Assembly (NCBI RefSeq): GCF_000196255.1 | Contig: NC_006370.1 | Span: 2,431,411 to 2,495,410, forward strand | Reading direction: 5' to 3' | DNA from: Photobacterium profundum SS9 | Lineage (GTDB): Bacteria > Pseudomonadota > Gammaproteobacteria > Enterobacterales > Vibrionaceae | Length of the DNA stretch: 64,000 nucleotides | In this document: in pieces, positions 48,198 to 59,108 of the stretch | How the letters are laid out: the number at the start of each line of letters is the position of its first letter | Numbering within the stretch: position 1 is the first letter of the stretch | Position numbers and translations under genes: made by a program | Notes under the pieces: generated by a model | The model's input: the letters and a program-made list of their open reading frames with translations, nothing else | What the model was told of the DNA's origin: nothing | Databases searched by the model: none

Positions 48198-50636
48198 CTA
48201 GTCGCGTAGGCTAGCACCGAAACGTTCAGCAAGCACAGCAACAATACTGTCTACTGCACCTGAAATATCTGCATCTTCAAGCGTACGTTCAACTGACTGA
48301 AGACTTAGTGCGATAGCAAGGCTCTTCTTGCCTTCCTCAACGCCTTTACCAACGTAAACGTCAAACAGTTTAGCGTCAGTTAAGAATTCACCGCCCGCAG
48401 CAATACATGCTTTTACGATGTCACCAGAAGCCGCAGCCTCATCAACAACAACCGCGATATCACGACGGTTAGCAGGGAACTTAGATACAGCTACTGCTTC
48501 TGGAAGAACGCGAGTATTGATTGCTGCCCACTCGATTTCGAATACGATAGTGCGGCCATTTAGACCAAACTTACGCTCTAATTCTGGGTGAACAGTACCA
48601 ATGACACCTACCTCTTTCTCTGTTTCAAGACCGGCATCAACAACAATCACTGCTGATTGGCCAGGGTGAAGTACTGGGTTCTGTTTTTTGTTCTCAGAAG
48701 AAAGGGCTTTAAAGCTATATGCCTTTTCGTTCGCAGTCAGCTCTAGAATCGCTTCTAAATCACCTTTAAGGTCGAAGAAATCAACAGTATTCGTGTCGAT
48801 ATCCCAGTGTTCTTCACCACGAGTACCGGCAATAACACCCGCTAGCATCATTTCTTGACGCATGCCATTTTCAGCACTCGCCTCAGGAATGAAACGTAAG
48901 CCAGATTCGAATAAACGAACACGAGATTGCTGACGCTTTTGGTTGTGAACAACCGTATTTAGTAGACCTTGGATTAGGCCAAGACGCATTGCTGACATAT
49001 CCGCAGAAATCGGGAATGGCAGGATTAGCGGCTCAACACCTGGAACAACCAATTTCTGTTGTTCTGGCTCTACGAAGCTGTACGTAATTGCTTCGTGGTA
49101 ACCACGGTCAACAAGAAGATCACGAACACGCTTAAGCGGTTGGTTTGCTTCCTTGTGATCATTCATCTTAAGTGCAGCTACTGGCGCTTGATTAGGAATG
49201 TTATCGTAACCGTAGATGCGGCCTACTTCTTCGATTAGGTCTTGCTCGATTGCGATATCAAAACGCCATGCTGGAGATGTTGCTGTCCAACCTGCATCTG
49301 TTGTCTCCGAATCATCTACAACAGAAACGTTACAACCTAGACGAGTTAGGATCTCAACCACATCTTCAGATGGGATTTCGTGGCCTAGCAAGCTATCTAG
49401 CTTAGTGCGACGTAATGCAACAACGTTTGCTTTAGGCAGATCAGCTTCAGACTCGCTACCGTTAACAGGTGCTACTTCACCACCGCAGATTTCAACTAGA
49501 AGCTGCGTAGCACGCTCCATTGCTGCTGCTTGTAGCGTTGAATCTACACCACGCTCGAAACGTAGAGAAGAATCAGTATGAAGACCGTATGCACGAGCGC
49601 GACCACGAATGTGATCAGGTGCGAAGAATGCAGCTTCAAGAAGCACGTCTGTTGTTTCAGTCGTTACACCTGAGTCTTTACCACCAAAGATACCAGCAAT
49701 TGCAAGTGCTTTAGTGTGGTCAGAAATAACTAATGTATTGCTGTTTAGCTCAGTTTCGTTGCCATCTAGAAGTGTCAGTTTTTCGCCTTGCTCAGCTAGA
49801 CGAACCACAATGCCACCGTCAATCTTAGAAAGATCAAATGCGTGCATTGGTTGGCCTTGCTCTAGCATCACGTAGTTTGTGATGTCTACAACAGCGTCAA
49901 TTGAACGGATACCACAACGACGCAATTTTTCTTGCATCCAGATTGGTGACTCTGCTTTCACGTTTATGTTCTTAACTACACGGCCAAGGTAACGTGGACA
50001 AGCATCAGTCGCTTTAATTTCAACTGATACTGTATCGTCAATGCTTGGCGCAACCGCGTCGATAACAGGCTCTGTTACGTCAGCACGGTTTAGAACACCA
50101 ACTTCACGAGCTAAACCACGAATGCTGAAACAGTCAGCACGGTTAGCTGTTAGGTCAACATCGATAGCAACATCGTTAAGCTCTAAAAGCTCACGAACGT
50201 CCATACCTAAAGCTGTACCTTCTGGTAGCTCAAGAATGCCGTCAGACTCAACATCGATACCTAGCTCAGAGAAAGAACAAAGCATACCGTGAGAAGGAAC
50301 ACCACGTAGTTTTGCTTTCTTGATTTTAAAGTTACCAGGAAGAACCGCACCTACCGTTGCAACAGCAACAGTAAGGCCAAGACGACAGTTAGATGCACCA
50401 CATACGATGTCTAAAAGCGCTTCTTCACCGATATCAATTTTTGTTACTTGAAGTTTGTCTGCATCTGGGTGCTGACCGCACTCAACAACTTTACCCACTT
50501 TAACGCCGGTAAACTCACCGGCAACGGGAGCAACTTCATCAACTTCCAAACCAGCCATTGTGATTTGGTGAGCTAGTTCTTCGCTGTTAATAGCAGGTTT
50601 AACCCACTCGCGTAGCCAAGATTCACTGAATTTCAT
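48198..50636 (-). CDS. pheT: Phenylalanyl-tRNA synthetase beta subunit
   Basis: An 812-residue protein with an N-terminal EMAP/tRNA-binding domain (about residues 40-150, [23 protein letters not shown]), B3/B4 editing domain, B5 domain and the C-terminal FDX anticodon-binding domain ([16 protein letters not shown]). It forms the alpha2-beta2 enzyme with PheS, 17 bp upstream. No lesions are seen, in contrast to thrS in the same cluster. Confidence 0.95.
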
Positions 50637-50653
50637 ATTGTACTTCTCCTGAC

Positions 50654-52043
<1,390 letters not shown>

Positions 52044-52069
52044 AAAAAAGGAGAGCCGAGGCTCTCCTT
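52044..52069 (-). terminator. Rho-independent terminator of the infC-rpmI-rplT transcript
   Basis: Stem AAGGAGAGCC/GGCTCTCCTT with a tight loop and a T6 tail on the minus strand. Confidence 0.93.
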
Positions 52070-52091
52070 TTCACTTATAAACTAAACTGTA

Positions 52092-52445
52092 TTACAGTGC
52101 AGCTTTTGCTTTTTCAACAAGTACTGTGAAAGTAGCTTTGTCGAATACAGCGATATCAGCAAGGATCTTACGATCGATTTCGATAGACGCTTTCTTAAGG
52201 CCGTTGATTAGACGGCTGTAAGACAAACCATTTTGACGTGCAGCAGCGTTGATACGAGCAATCCAAAGAGCACGGAAAGTACGTTTCTTCTGACGACGGT
52301 CACGGTAAGCATATTGACCAGCTTTAGTAACAGCTTGGAAAGCTACGCGGTAAACACGTGAACGTGCTCCGTAATAACCTTTAGCTTGTTTAAGAACTTT
52401 CTTGTGACGTGCACGCGCTTGTACACCACGTTTTACGCGAGGCAT
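52092..52445 (-). CDS. rplT: 50S ribosomal protein L20
   Basis: A 117-residue basic protein starting [34 protein letters not shown], typical of L20, which nucleates 50S assembly on 23S rRNA. In E. coli L20 represses translation of rpmI-rplT. It lies 43 bp after rpmI. Confidence 0.97.
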   Translation of the reverse strand: MPRVKRGVQARARHKKVLKQAKGYYGARSRVYRVAFQAVTKAGQYAYRDRRQKKRTFRALWIARINAAARQNGLSYSRLINGLKKASIEIDRKILADIAVFDKATFTVLVEKAKAAL

Positions 52446-52488
52446 AGGAGACTCCTAACTAATTAATAAAAAATAAAACTAAAAACGA

Positions 52489-52683
52489 TTAAGCGAACGG
52501 AAGCATACGAGCAACTGCAGCCACTTCACACTTAGGAAGGATTGCATTTGGACGAAGCTGACGTTTGTTCTTAGTAGTACGTTTAGTCAGGATGTGACGT
52601 TTTGTAGCGTGCTTAAACTTAAAGCCACCAGCAGTTTTCTTAAAGCGCTTAGAAGCGCCCTTGTTGGATTTCATCTTAGGCAT
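52489..52683 (-). CDS. rpmI: 50S ribosomal protein L35
   Basis: A 64-residue basic protein ([20 protein letters not shown], then [19 protein letters not shown]). The ATG at 52683 is the family start; five extra codons from 52698 are not. It is between infC and rplT as usual. Confidence 0.97.
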   Translation of the reverse strand: MPKMKSNKGASKRFKKTAGGFKFKHATKRHILTKRTTKNKRQLRPNAILPKCEVAAVARMLPFA

Positions 52684-52778
52684 GATGAGACTCCGCATTG
52701 TTGATAGTTAATAATCATAGTAATCAGGCGAACAAAAGCCCTGCCGGAGCAGCGCTTTTAGCTACTTTAATGCCGTAA

Positions 52779-53330
52779 TTACTTCTTTTTTGGAGCAAGC
52801 ATCATAGTCATTTGGCGACCTTCAACTCGATGTGGGAAGCTCTCGCAGACCGCTAGGTCTTCAAGTTCTGCCTTAATACGATTCAGAAGATCAATACCAA
52901 GATTCTGATGGGCCATTTCACGACCACGGAAACGTAGTGTGACTTTACCCTTGTTGCCCTCTTCTAAAAAGCGAATCAGGTTGCGTAGTTTTACCTGATA
53001 GTCGCCTTCGTCTGTACCAGGTCGGAATTTAACTTCTTTGATCTGGATTTGTTTCTGCTTTTTCTTTTGCTCTTTAGCAGCCTTGCTCTTTTCGAACAGG
53101 TACTTGCCATAGTCCATCACGCGACAAACTGGTGGCTCGGCATTTGGGCTGATTTCAACTAAATCCACACCTGCATCATTAGCAATGCGAGTTGCTTCTT
53201 CAAAAGATACAACACCGATGGACTCGCCATCTATACCTGTTAAACGAACTTCACTAACGCCGTGAATTTCACCGTTTAAACGGTGTGCATTTTGTTTAAC
53301 TGGTGCTTGAGTTCTTTTTCCGCCTTTAAT
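52779..53330 (-). CDS. infC: Translation initiation factor IF-3
   Basis: A 183-residue factor with the N-domain ([31 protein letters not shown]), lysine-rich linker ([29 protein letters not shown]) and C-domain. The frame extends upstream of any ATG to an ATT codon at 53328-53330, reading (M)[11 protein letters not shown], preceded by GGAGGACTAAGG. The ATT start is the conserved device through which IF-3 represses its own synthesis. The thrS stop at 53334 is only 3 bp upstream, so the genes are coupled. Confidence 0.95.
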   Translation of the reverse strand: MKGGKRTQAPVKQNAHRLNGEIHGVSEVRLTGIDGESIGVVSFEEATRIANDAGVDLVEISPNAEPPVCRVMDYGKYLFEKSKAAKEQKKKQKQIQIKEVKFRPGTDEGDYQVKLRNLIRFLEEGNKGKVTLRFRGREMAHQNLGIDLLNRIKAELEDLAVCESFPHRVEGRQMTMMLAPKKK

Positions 53331-53333
53331 ACC

Positions 53334-55264
53334 TTAGTCCTCCAAAACATTGAGCTTGCGACTGCTAATTTCTTGCTGCAAAAATGCAACAAGTTCATCA
53401 ATCTTAAGTTTACCCAAATCTTTACCCTTGCGAGTACGAACTGCTATTTCGCCTGCTTCGACTTCTTTGTCGCCACAGACAAGCATGTAAGGCACTCGCT
53501 TCAAAGTATGTTCGCGGATTTTAAAGCCAATCTTCTCATTTCTCAAGTCCGCATTGACTCTAATTCCACATTTTTGTAATTTTTTTACTATTTCTTGTAC
53601 ATATTCTGACTGACTGTCAGTAATGTTCATCACTACAGCTTGCTGAGGCGACAACCAAGTAGGGAAGAAGCCCGCATATTCTTCGATAAGAATACCGATG
53701 AAACGCTCTAGTGAACCAAGGATAGCACGGTGAATCATAACTGGGGTATGACGTTCGTTGTCTTCACCCACATATGTTGCACCTAAACACTATGGTAATG
53801 CAAAATCTAGACTGAACAGTACCACACTGCCATGCACGATCTAGACAGTCATGGAGTGTGAACTCGATCTTAGGACCGTAGAATGCACCTTCACCTTCTT
53901 GAATTTCATATGGAATGTCCATTGATTCAAGTGCGACTGTTAGGTCAGATTCAGCTTTATCCCACATTTCATCAGAGCCTACACGTTTTCAGGACGTGTA
54001 GAAAGCTTAACAACAATGTTGTCGAAGCCAAATGTCTGATAAGTATCATACACCATTTTAATACAAGAAGTAACTTCTTGTTGCACTTGGTTTTCAGTAC
54101 AAAAAACGTGCGCATCATCTTGAGTGAATCCACGAACACGCATTAAGCCATGAAGAGCACCTGATGGCTCGTTACGGTGACATGCTCCAAACTCAGCCAT
54201 ATAGTAATGGTAAGTCACGGTATGATTTCAAACCGTGGTTAAAGATTTGTACGTGACTTGGGCAGTTCATTGGCTTGAGAGCGTATTCACGGTTGCTCTG
54301 AACATGTTGTGAACATTGCATGAGCGTATTTGTCCCAGTGACTAGATCGTTCCCAAAGAACGCGATCCATCATTAATGGACCTTTCACTTCTTGGTACTC
54401 ATATTTTGTTAGCTTTTCACGAATAAACAGTTGTAGCTCACGGAAGATTGTCCAGCCATTGTGGTGCCAGAAAACCATACCCGGCGATTCGTGCTGCATG
54501 TGGAACAGATCAAGATGCTCACCAATCGTACGGTGATCACGCTTTGATGCTTCTTCTAGACGAGTAAGGTGCGCTTTTAGCAACTTCTTATCTTGGAAAG
54601 CCGTACCGTAGATACGTTGCAGCATCTTATTGTCACTGTCACCACGCCAGTAAGCACCAGCAACACTTAGCAGTTTAAAGTGCTGACAGAAGCCCATGTT
54701 AGGAACGTGAGGACCACGACACATATCGATGTATTCTTCGTGGTGGTATAAACCTGGACGATCATCGCGAGAAACGTTCTCGTCTAGGATTTCAATTTTG
54801 TAAGTCTCGCCACGCGCTTCAAATGCATCACGCGCTTCCTGCCAGCTTACTTTCTTCTTAACAACGGCATACTTTGTTTTCACAAGCTCTTTCATGCGCT
54901 TTTCAATCGCATCAACGTCGTCTTGTGTTAAAGATTGCTCAAGGTCGATATCGTAATAGAAGCCATTGTCGATCGTTGGACCAATCGCCATTTTAGCTTC
55001 AGGATAAAGTTGCTTGATTGCATGACCTAGTAGGTGCGCACAAGAGTGACGGATGATTTCCAGACCGTCTTCGTCTTTAGCTGTGATGATTGCTAGGCTT
55101 GCATCGTTTTCAATTAAATCGCACGCATCAACACGTTCGCCATTAACACGGCCAGCGATACATGCTTTCGCAAGACCAGGACCGATGTCAGCAGCAACAT
55201 CCATCGTTGAAACAGCGTTATCGAATTGACGTTGACTACCGTCAGGAAGAGTAATTACAGGCAT
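53334..55264 (-). pseudogene. thrS: Threonyl-tRNA synthetase with four frameshifts and one stop
   Basis: Homology to ThrRS runs over the whole length. Intact frame from the ATG at 55264 ([18 protein letters not shown], with AAGGAC upstream) covers TGS, the editing domain and the start of the catalytic core to about 54296. Then lesions follow: an extra base near 54295, an extra base near 54202, a missing A in an A-run near 53987, an extra base at about 53811, and an in-frame TAG at 53790-53792. From 53789 the frame is clean through motif 3 and the anticodon-binding domain to the stop. The zinc-site MNCP segment and motif 2 fall in the disturbed part. Either the sequence is locally poor or the gene is inactive and a second ThrRS exists. 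Confidence 0.9.
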
Positions 55265-55352
55265 TAAAATGTCCTTCACAGTGGTGCCACATACCAAGTA
55301 GCACATGTTGAATTAAATAAAGCTTAGAGAAGCTTTGATGAAAATTTCGAAA

Positions 55353-55400
55353 GTTTGTAAGCCGGCTCCGCAATACTGAGCAGCTCTCGGGGTTACAAAC
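55353..55400 (-). promoter_or_regulatory. Candidate structured leader upstream of thrS
   Basis: Inverted repeat GTTTGTAA (55353-55360) and TTACAAAC (55393-55400) closing a 32-nt GC-rich interior, about 90-140 nt before the thrS start. E. coli thrS has a structured autoregulatory leader; whether this one mimics tRNA-Thr cannot be judged by eye. Confidence 0.35.
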
Positions 55401-55506
55401 GAAGGCGAACTATAACAAACGCCTACGGGATAATGCAAAGCTACGAACAGATTTATTATTTAATATGTTTAATTAGTAACTAATTGAACATATCTTGTGT
55501 AGTTAT

Positions 55507-55734
55507 CTCGGCTTCTTCCCTTTTCCTTTTATTCAAACTTTCTTGTAAACTATTGGGTTGTTTTGTATCACTCTCATCATGGATTCATCATTTTGCATAC
55601 ACTTTCTCAGCTAAAATCTGGCGAACTAGCCGGTATTCAGCGCTCAAAATTGTCAGAAAACTTAACGTCATTTCCACTAGAAATTTTATCTCTGGCTGAT
55701 AGCTTAGAAATCCTTGATTTATCCACAACCAATT
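55507..55734 (+). repeat. Duplicated promoter and 5' end of the LRR-kinase gene (truncated copy)
   Basis: 228 bp matching 58880-59108 with about five substitutions and one missing base (near 55724). It includes the TTG start and the first roughly 48 codons of the LRR-kinase gene, then breaks off after CCAATT. The missing base would shift the frame near the end. It is a pseudogene fragment and one half of a direct repeat. Confidence 0.92.
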
Positions 55735-55753
55735 GAGCGCTTACATTTACACT

Positions 55754-56451
55754 CTATGCGTTTAGCCTATGAATACATCTTTTGAAACCATGCTCTTCAA
55801 TTTCAATAAGTTCGTAACCAGTAACACCATCTAAAACTTCAGATAAAGCATAATCAACAATATTTCCTTCTTCAATTACTCCAGCAGTATTCAACGATTC
55901 CTTTCTTTTCAATTGAATAATTTCACCAATGTAATCTTGATCAATAGCTGTCCTATCTGTTACATTCCCATGATAATTTCAAACACTTCTAGTTCATTAA
56001 ACGGCTTTTTAAAACCGCCTATAGAATCAATAAAATTCTTATCTTTATTATTTAACGTTTTATATAATTGCAACCCTTCAAAATCTCTTATGAAAATAAG
56101 TTTCCCTGTCGAAATAACTAGCTTCTTTGTATACAAAGAAACATCCACATAATTATATGATAATAAAAGCTCAGCCAACTCACTTCGCTCTGGTTGTAAG
56201 CATTCATTATAAGACTTAATGCTAAAATATGATAACACAGGCGCTTTTTTACTGACTATTTCTTTAAGAGATGCTAATTCAACTATTGAAAATACAGGTG
56301 TTACTTTTGTGTCGTCACAAAAATTTATTTTATCTGAATACGCTACAATTTTTTCATTTAGATACTTAAAATAAAAACCATCAGAAGCCAATGTGGATAA
56401 TGATATAAATACAGATGATAACATTGTGATTTTCAACATTAATTTAATCAT
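55754..56451 (-). pseudogene. Secreted protein of unknown function, apparently frameshifted
   Basis: The first frame (56451 to 55960) encodes 163 residues with a Sec signal peptide (LMLKITMLSSVFISLSTLASDG, cleavage about residue 23) and a polar mature part with two cysteines. It stops at 55960, but a neighbouring frame continues without a start codon for about 70 codons to a stop at 55754 (NVTDRTAIDQDYIGEIIQLKRKE, later GYELIEIEEHGFKRC). A one-base shift near 55970 would join them into about 231 residues. Its ATG overlaps the stop of the upstream gene (ATGA), indicating translational coupling. No family is recognised. It could also be a genuine shorter protein. Confidence 0.5.
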
Positions 56452-56630
56452 ATTTTACACCCCATATATATTGCCTTCCAAAAAGCATATTCCTTAGGGC
56501 TAGACTGATGCTTTACTGCTTGTCTGTAGGCTAATTCCTCCATTTTCTTTCGTTTAATAACATTAATACCGACATACGATTGAAAATAACACTCCCAGTT
56601 TACTTGATATATTGAGTATGCCGTTTGATT
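56448..56630 (-). pseudogene. Unknown gene, 3' part (split by the IS66 element)
   Basis: The last about 59 codons of the interrupted gene: NQTAYSIYQVNWECYFQSYV..., ending KAIYMGCKI. Upstream it continues in frame from the segment at 58199-58464, through the shared target codons Asn-Gln-Thr. The stop TGA overlaps the ATG of the secreted protein. Open sequence inside the element (to 56690) would add a spurious N-terminus. Confidence 0.75.
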
Positions 56631-56722
56631 GTAACCGTTCACCAGCCCCCTATTGACACAAAAAAATGTGATGGAGCGCACTTGATCCACATTTGGCTAT
56701 TGAGTGATCCTCCCCACACGTC

Positions 56723-58170
56723 ATGCTTACCAGTATGAAAAAGAAATTATCATTTAAAGAAGAACCACCGACGGTAAATAGCCTCAATGAAGCTCAAGCT
56801 CTTATCCAGGAGCTATGGGAGAAATTGCGGCACTACGAAGACAAGCTCTCGACGAGTTCTAAAAACTCATCAAAGTCGCCATCATCTGATGGCCCAAAAG
56901 AGAGGGCTGAGCGAAAAAAGCTGAAAGCCCTCGTAGCGGCAATAAGATTGGAGCTCAACAAGGTCACGAGGGCAAACGGCGAAAACTGAGCAAACTCAAA
57001 AAGACAGATACTGTTGTACCCTGTGTGCCCAGTTCACTGTGCCCTTGTTGTGGCGATAGTCATATCGCGATTAATCAAAAACCATCCTATCGGCATCAAG
57101 TGCATGAAATCCCTGAGCCAATTGTAAATATTACTGAATATCAAGTCTTTCATGGCCGGTGTCAAAATTGCCAGACTTCCGTTAAGGGGAAGCGGCCTCA
57201 AGATACCCCACAGGGAATAATGGGCCCTAACCTCATGAGCTACATTGCCCTGCTGGCTGGACAGTTTCATCTCAGCGTTCGTAAAATACAAGAATTACTC
57301 AAGCTGCAGTTAGGCACCTCCTTTTCCACGGGCGCTATCTCCGAGGCTCAAGGAAAAGTATCATCGATGCTTACGCCTTTACATCAAGCCGTTCGAGACG
57401 CCATTCAAAAAGCGCCAATGGTTCATATTGATGAGACTTCTCACATCAGAAATGGTGAAAGCAGCCTACGCTGGTGTTGGCTGATGTCGAGTGATGATTG
57501 GGTCTATGAACGTGTTTTGTTTTCACGCTCAACCCACTCGGCAAAAGTGATGCTGAATGAAAAATTTGCTGGGGTTGTTATCTCCGATCAATGTGCCAGC
57601 TATAATTGGCTCAATCCTGAAAAACATCAATTTTGCTTAGGCCACCTAAAGCGAAATCTCCAACAAATGGCCGATTACAGTGGGGGTGGGTTAACCGCTT
57701 TTATTGGCAAACGACTGACTCTGCTTATCAATATGATTTTTCGCACTCAACATTGTTATGAAGAAGAAAACATTTCAGCGGAGATATACTTTCGGAGAAT
57801 GAAGCGATTGAGAAAGAGCTTAACGCGCTGGTTACACAAAGGCGCGGATGTCACAACATCTAGATATAGCGGTCGATGTAAATTCATTCTTAAGCACGAA
57901 GTCAGTTTGTGGGTATTTCTGACGGCTCCCTTAACAATCCCATTAACCAACAATGAAGCCGAGCGCCGGTTACGTGGAAGCGTGATCATGCGAAAAATCA
58001 GTTTTGGTACAAGCTCCGATCGCGGTGATAAGTTTCGAGGCCGAATACACACTCTTGTTGAAACCTGCAAGAAACGAAGTATGTCACCATTTATCGCTCT
58101 TCAACAGATTGTCAATGCTGTCGTGAAAAAACAGCCATATCCTGACATCTTCAATCTTTGTTCAGGGTAG
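56723..58170 (+). CDS. tnpC: IS66-family transposase TnpC, two frames joined by a probable -1 frameshift
   Basis: Frame 1 (56723-56989) encodes the leucine-zipper-like N-terminus (NEAQALIQELWEKLRHYEDKL, NSSKSPSSDGPKERAERKK) and would end after 88 residues. Frame 2, in the -1 frame, is open from the A-run onward and encodes the zinc-binding C-P-C-C region, then the DDE core (MVHIDETSHIRNG, VVISDQCASYNWL, NNEAERRLRGSVIMRKISFG) to 58170. Slippage at the A_AAA_AAG heptamer at 56914-56920 reads ...KK-AESPRSGNKIGAQQGHEGK and gives one TnpC of about 482 residues. A missing A in the run (A6 in place of A7) would be the alternative explanation. Confidence 0.85.
56901..56973 (+). promoter_or_regulatory. 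Candidate programmed -1 ribosomal frameshift signal
   Basis: Three elements occur in order: AGAGGG at 56901-56906 (Shine-Dalgarno-like), the heptamer A_AAA_AAG at 56914-56920 in the correct phase (CGA AAA AAG), and a perfect 8-bp stem GCCCTCGT (56927-56934) with ACGAGGGC (56966-56973) starting 6 nt after the heptamer. This is the arrangement of the dnaX frameshift signal. Confidence 0.65.
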
Positions 58171-58198
58171 CAGTCAAGCTACTCTGGTGAACGCTTAC

Positions 58199-58464
58199 GT
58201 TTGATTAGCTTCTGATGCGAAGCCTTTTGCAGTAACTTTCGCCACAGTTTGAAGAGTATCACTTGGTATCAATTTAAATACTTCTTTTACATTTCCGGCT
58301 GTAGCCCCTCTAAACGAGGAACCGCCAAAAATACTAAAGAGGTTACCTATTGTTAACCAAATTCGTCCATGTTTTTCCAAGTCATGTAATTCCTTTATTT
58401 GTTCGATCCCTTTAATACTTTCTTCATCGAAGGTTATATTTACTATTGCTGGACATTTTTTCAT
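58199..58464 (-). pseudogene. Unknown gene, 5' part (split by the IS66 element)
   Basis: The first about 88 codons, starting MKKCPAIVNITFDEESIKGIEQ and ending SEANQT at the insertion. A short Gly/Ser-rich hydrophobic stretch (IGNLFSIFGGSSFRGATAG) lies in the middle. Joined to 56448-56630 it gives about 146 residues. The ATG overlaps the stop of a small upstream frame (ATGA). No family is recognised; it is part of a minus-strand operon with the secreted protein. Confidence 0.72.
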
Positions 58465-58571
58465 TTTTTTATCATTAGCCTAATATAATTAACGTTACCT
58501 TTTATACTGTAATAGACTTCAATCATTGTAAATTTTCGATATAGTGTGTTTTTATATTCCTCGGCTGTCAT
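58461..58571 (-). CDS. Possible small gene upstream of the interrupted unknown gene
   Basis: Thirty-six codons from an internal ATG (MTAEEYKNTLYRKFTMIEVYYS...) ending in a 4-bp ATGA overlap with the next gene. The open frame extends to 58676 but the upstream part looks like noise. The overlap is the only real support. Confidence 0.35.
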   Translation of the reverse strand: MTAEEYKNTLYRKFTMIEVYYSIKGNVNYIRLMIKK

Positions 58572-58701
58572 CATGAAAAGAACAGAAATAAAGCAATAAA
58601 GTTTCGATTTTATGAGAAGCATGTAACACCGAACACTTACGAATCCCCATATACCTTTATCGTTCAACACACACACTACCTTCTGTTCGAACTAACCATA
58701 A

Positions 58702-58860
58702 ACACAAAAGAGACTCAGAACACTACCGATCGTAAAAGTTCTCAGGTTTATATTGCAACATGTATTGCCGAAAGGATTAAAACATTTGCATGATTACGGT
58801 TTGAATACGCGAATAAACCCGTTAACTGCGGTGTCTGGCCATACCGACAAATCGTTAATT
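58702..58860 (+). pseudogene. Probable IS91-family transposase remnant
   Basis: A frame with no proper start reads TLPIVKVLRFILQHVLPKGLKHLHDYG, which resembles the C-terminal RRFLQHVLPKGFxxIRYYG signature of IS91/ISCR-type Y2 transposases. The similarity ends soon after. It lies directly before the downstream copy of the 228-bp repeat. Confidence 0.6.
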
Positions 58861-58879
58861 TTTATAAAACGAACTATTT

Positions 58880-59108
58880 CTCAGCTTCTTCCCTTTTCCT
58901 TTTATTCAAACTTTCTTGTAAACTATTGGGCTGTTTTGTATCACTCTCATCATGGATTCATCATTTTGCATACACTTTCTCAGCTAAAATCTGGCGAACT
59001 AGCCGGTACTCAGCGCTTAAAATTGTCAGAAAATTTAACGTCATTTCCACTAGAAATTTTATCTCTGGCTGATAGCTTAGAAATCCTTGATTTATCCAAC
59101 AACCAATT
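58880..59108 (+). repeat. Direct repeat, downstream copy (intact LRR-kinase 5' region)
   Basis: Counterpart of 55507-55734, differing by about five substitutions and one indel. It carries the start of the full-length LRR-kinase gene. Confidence 0.92.

Larger units (their letters stand above)
56631..58198 (+). mobile_element. IS66-family element (ISBst12-like, tnpC only), 1568 bp
   Basis: Imperfect terminal inverted repeats begin GTAACCGTTCACCAG at 56631 and, on the other strand, GTAAGCGTTCACCAG ending at 58198. The 8-bp direct repeat GTTTGATT at 56623-56630 and 58199-58206 is the duplication length typical of IS66. Only a TnpC-type transposase is present, without tnpA or tnpB, as in the ISBst12 subgroup. 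Confidence 0.93.

Noticed and set aside
56632..56690. N-terminal part of an 80-residue minus-strand frame
   Set aside because: These codons lie inside the IS66 left end; the original coding sequence comes from the other side of the insertion.
58753..58965. N-terminal extension of the LRR-kinase (71 residues)
   Set aside because: It reads as an IS91-type remnant followed by noise, while related LRR-kinases begin at the MHTLSQL position encoded by TTG at 58966.
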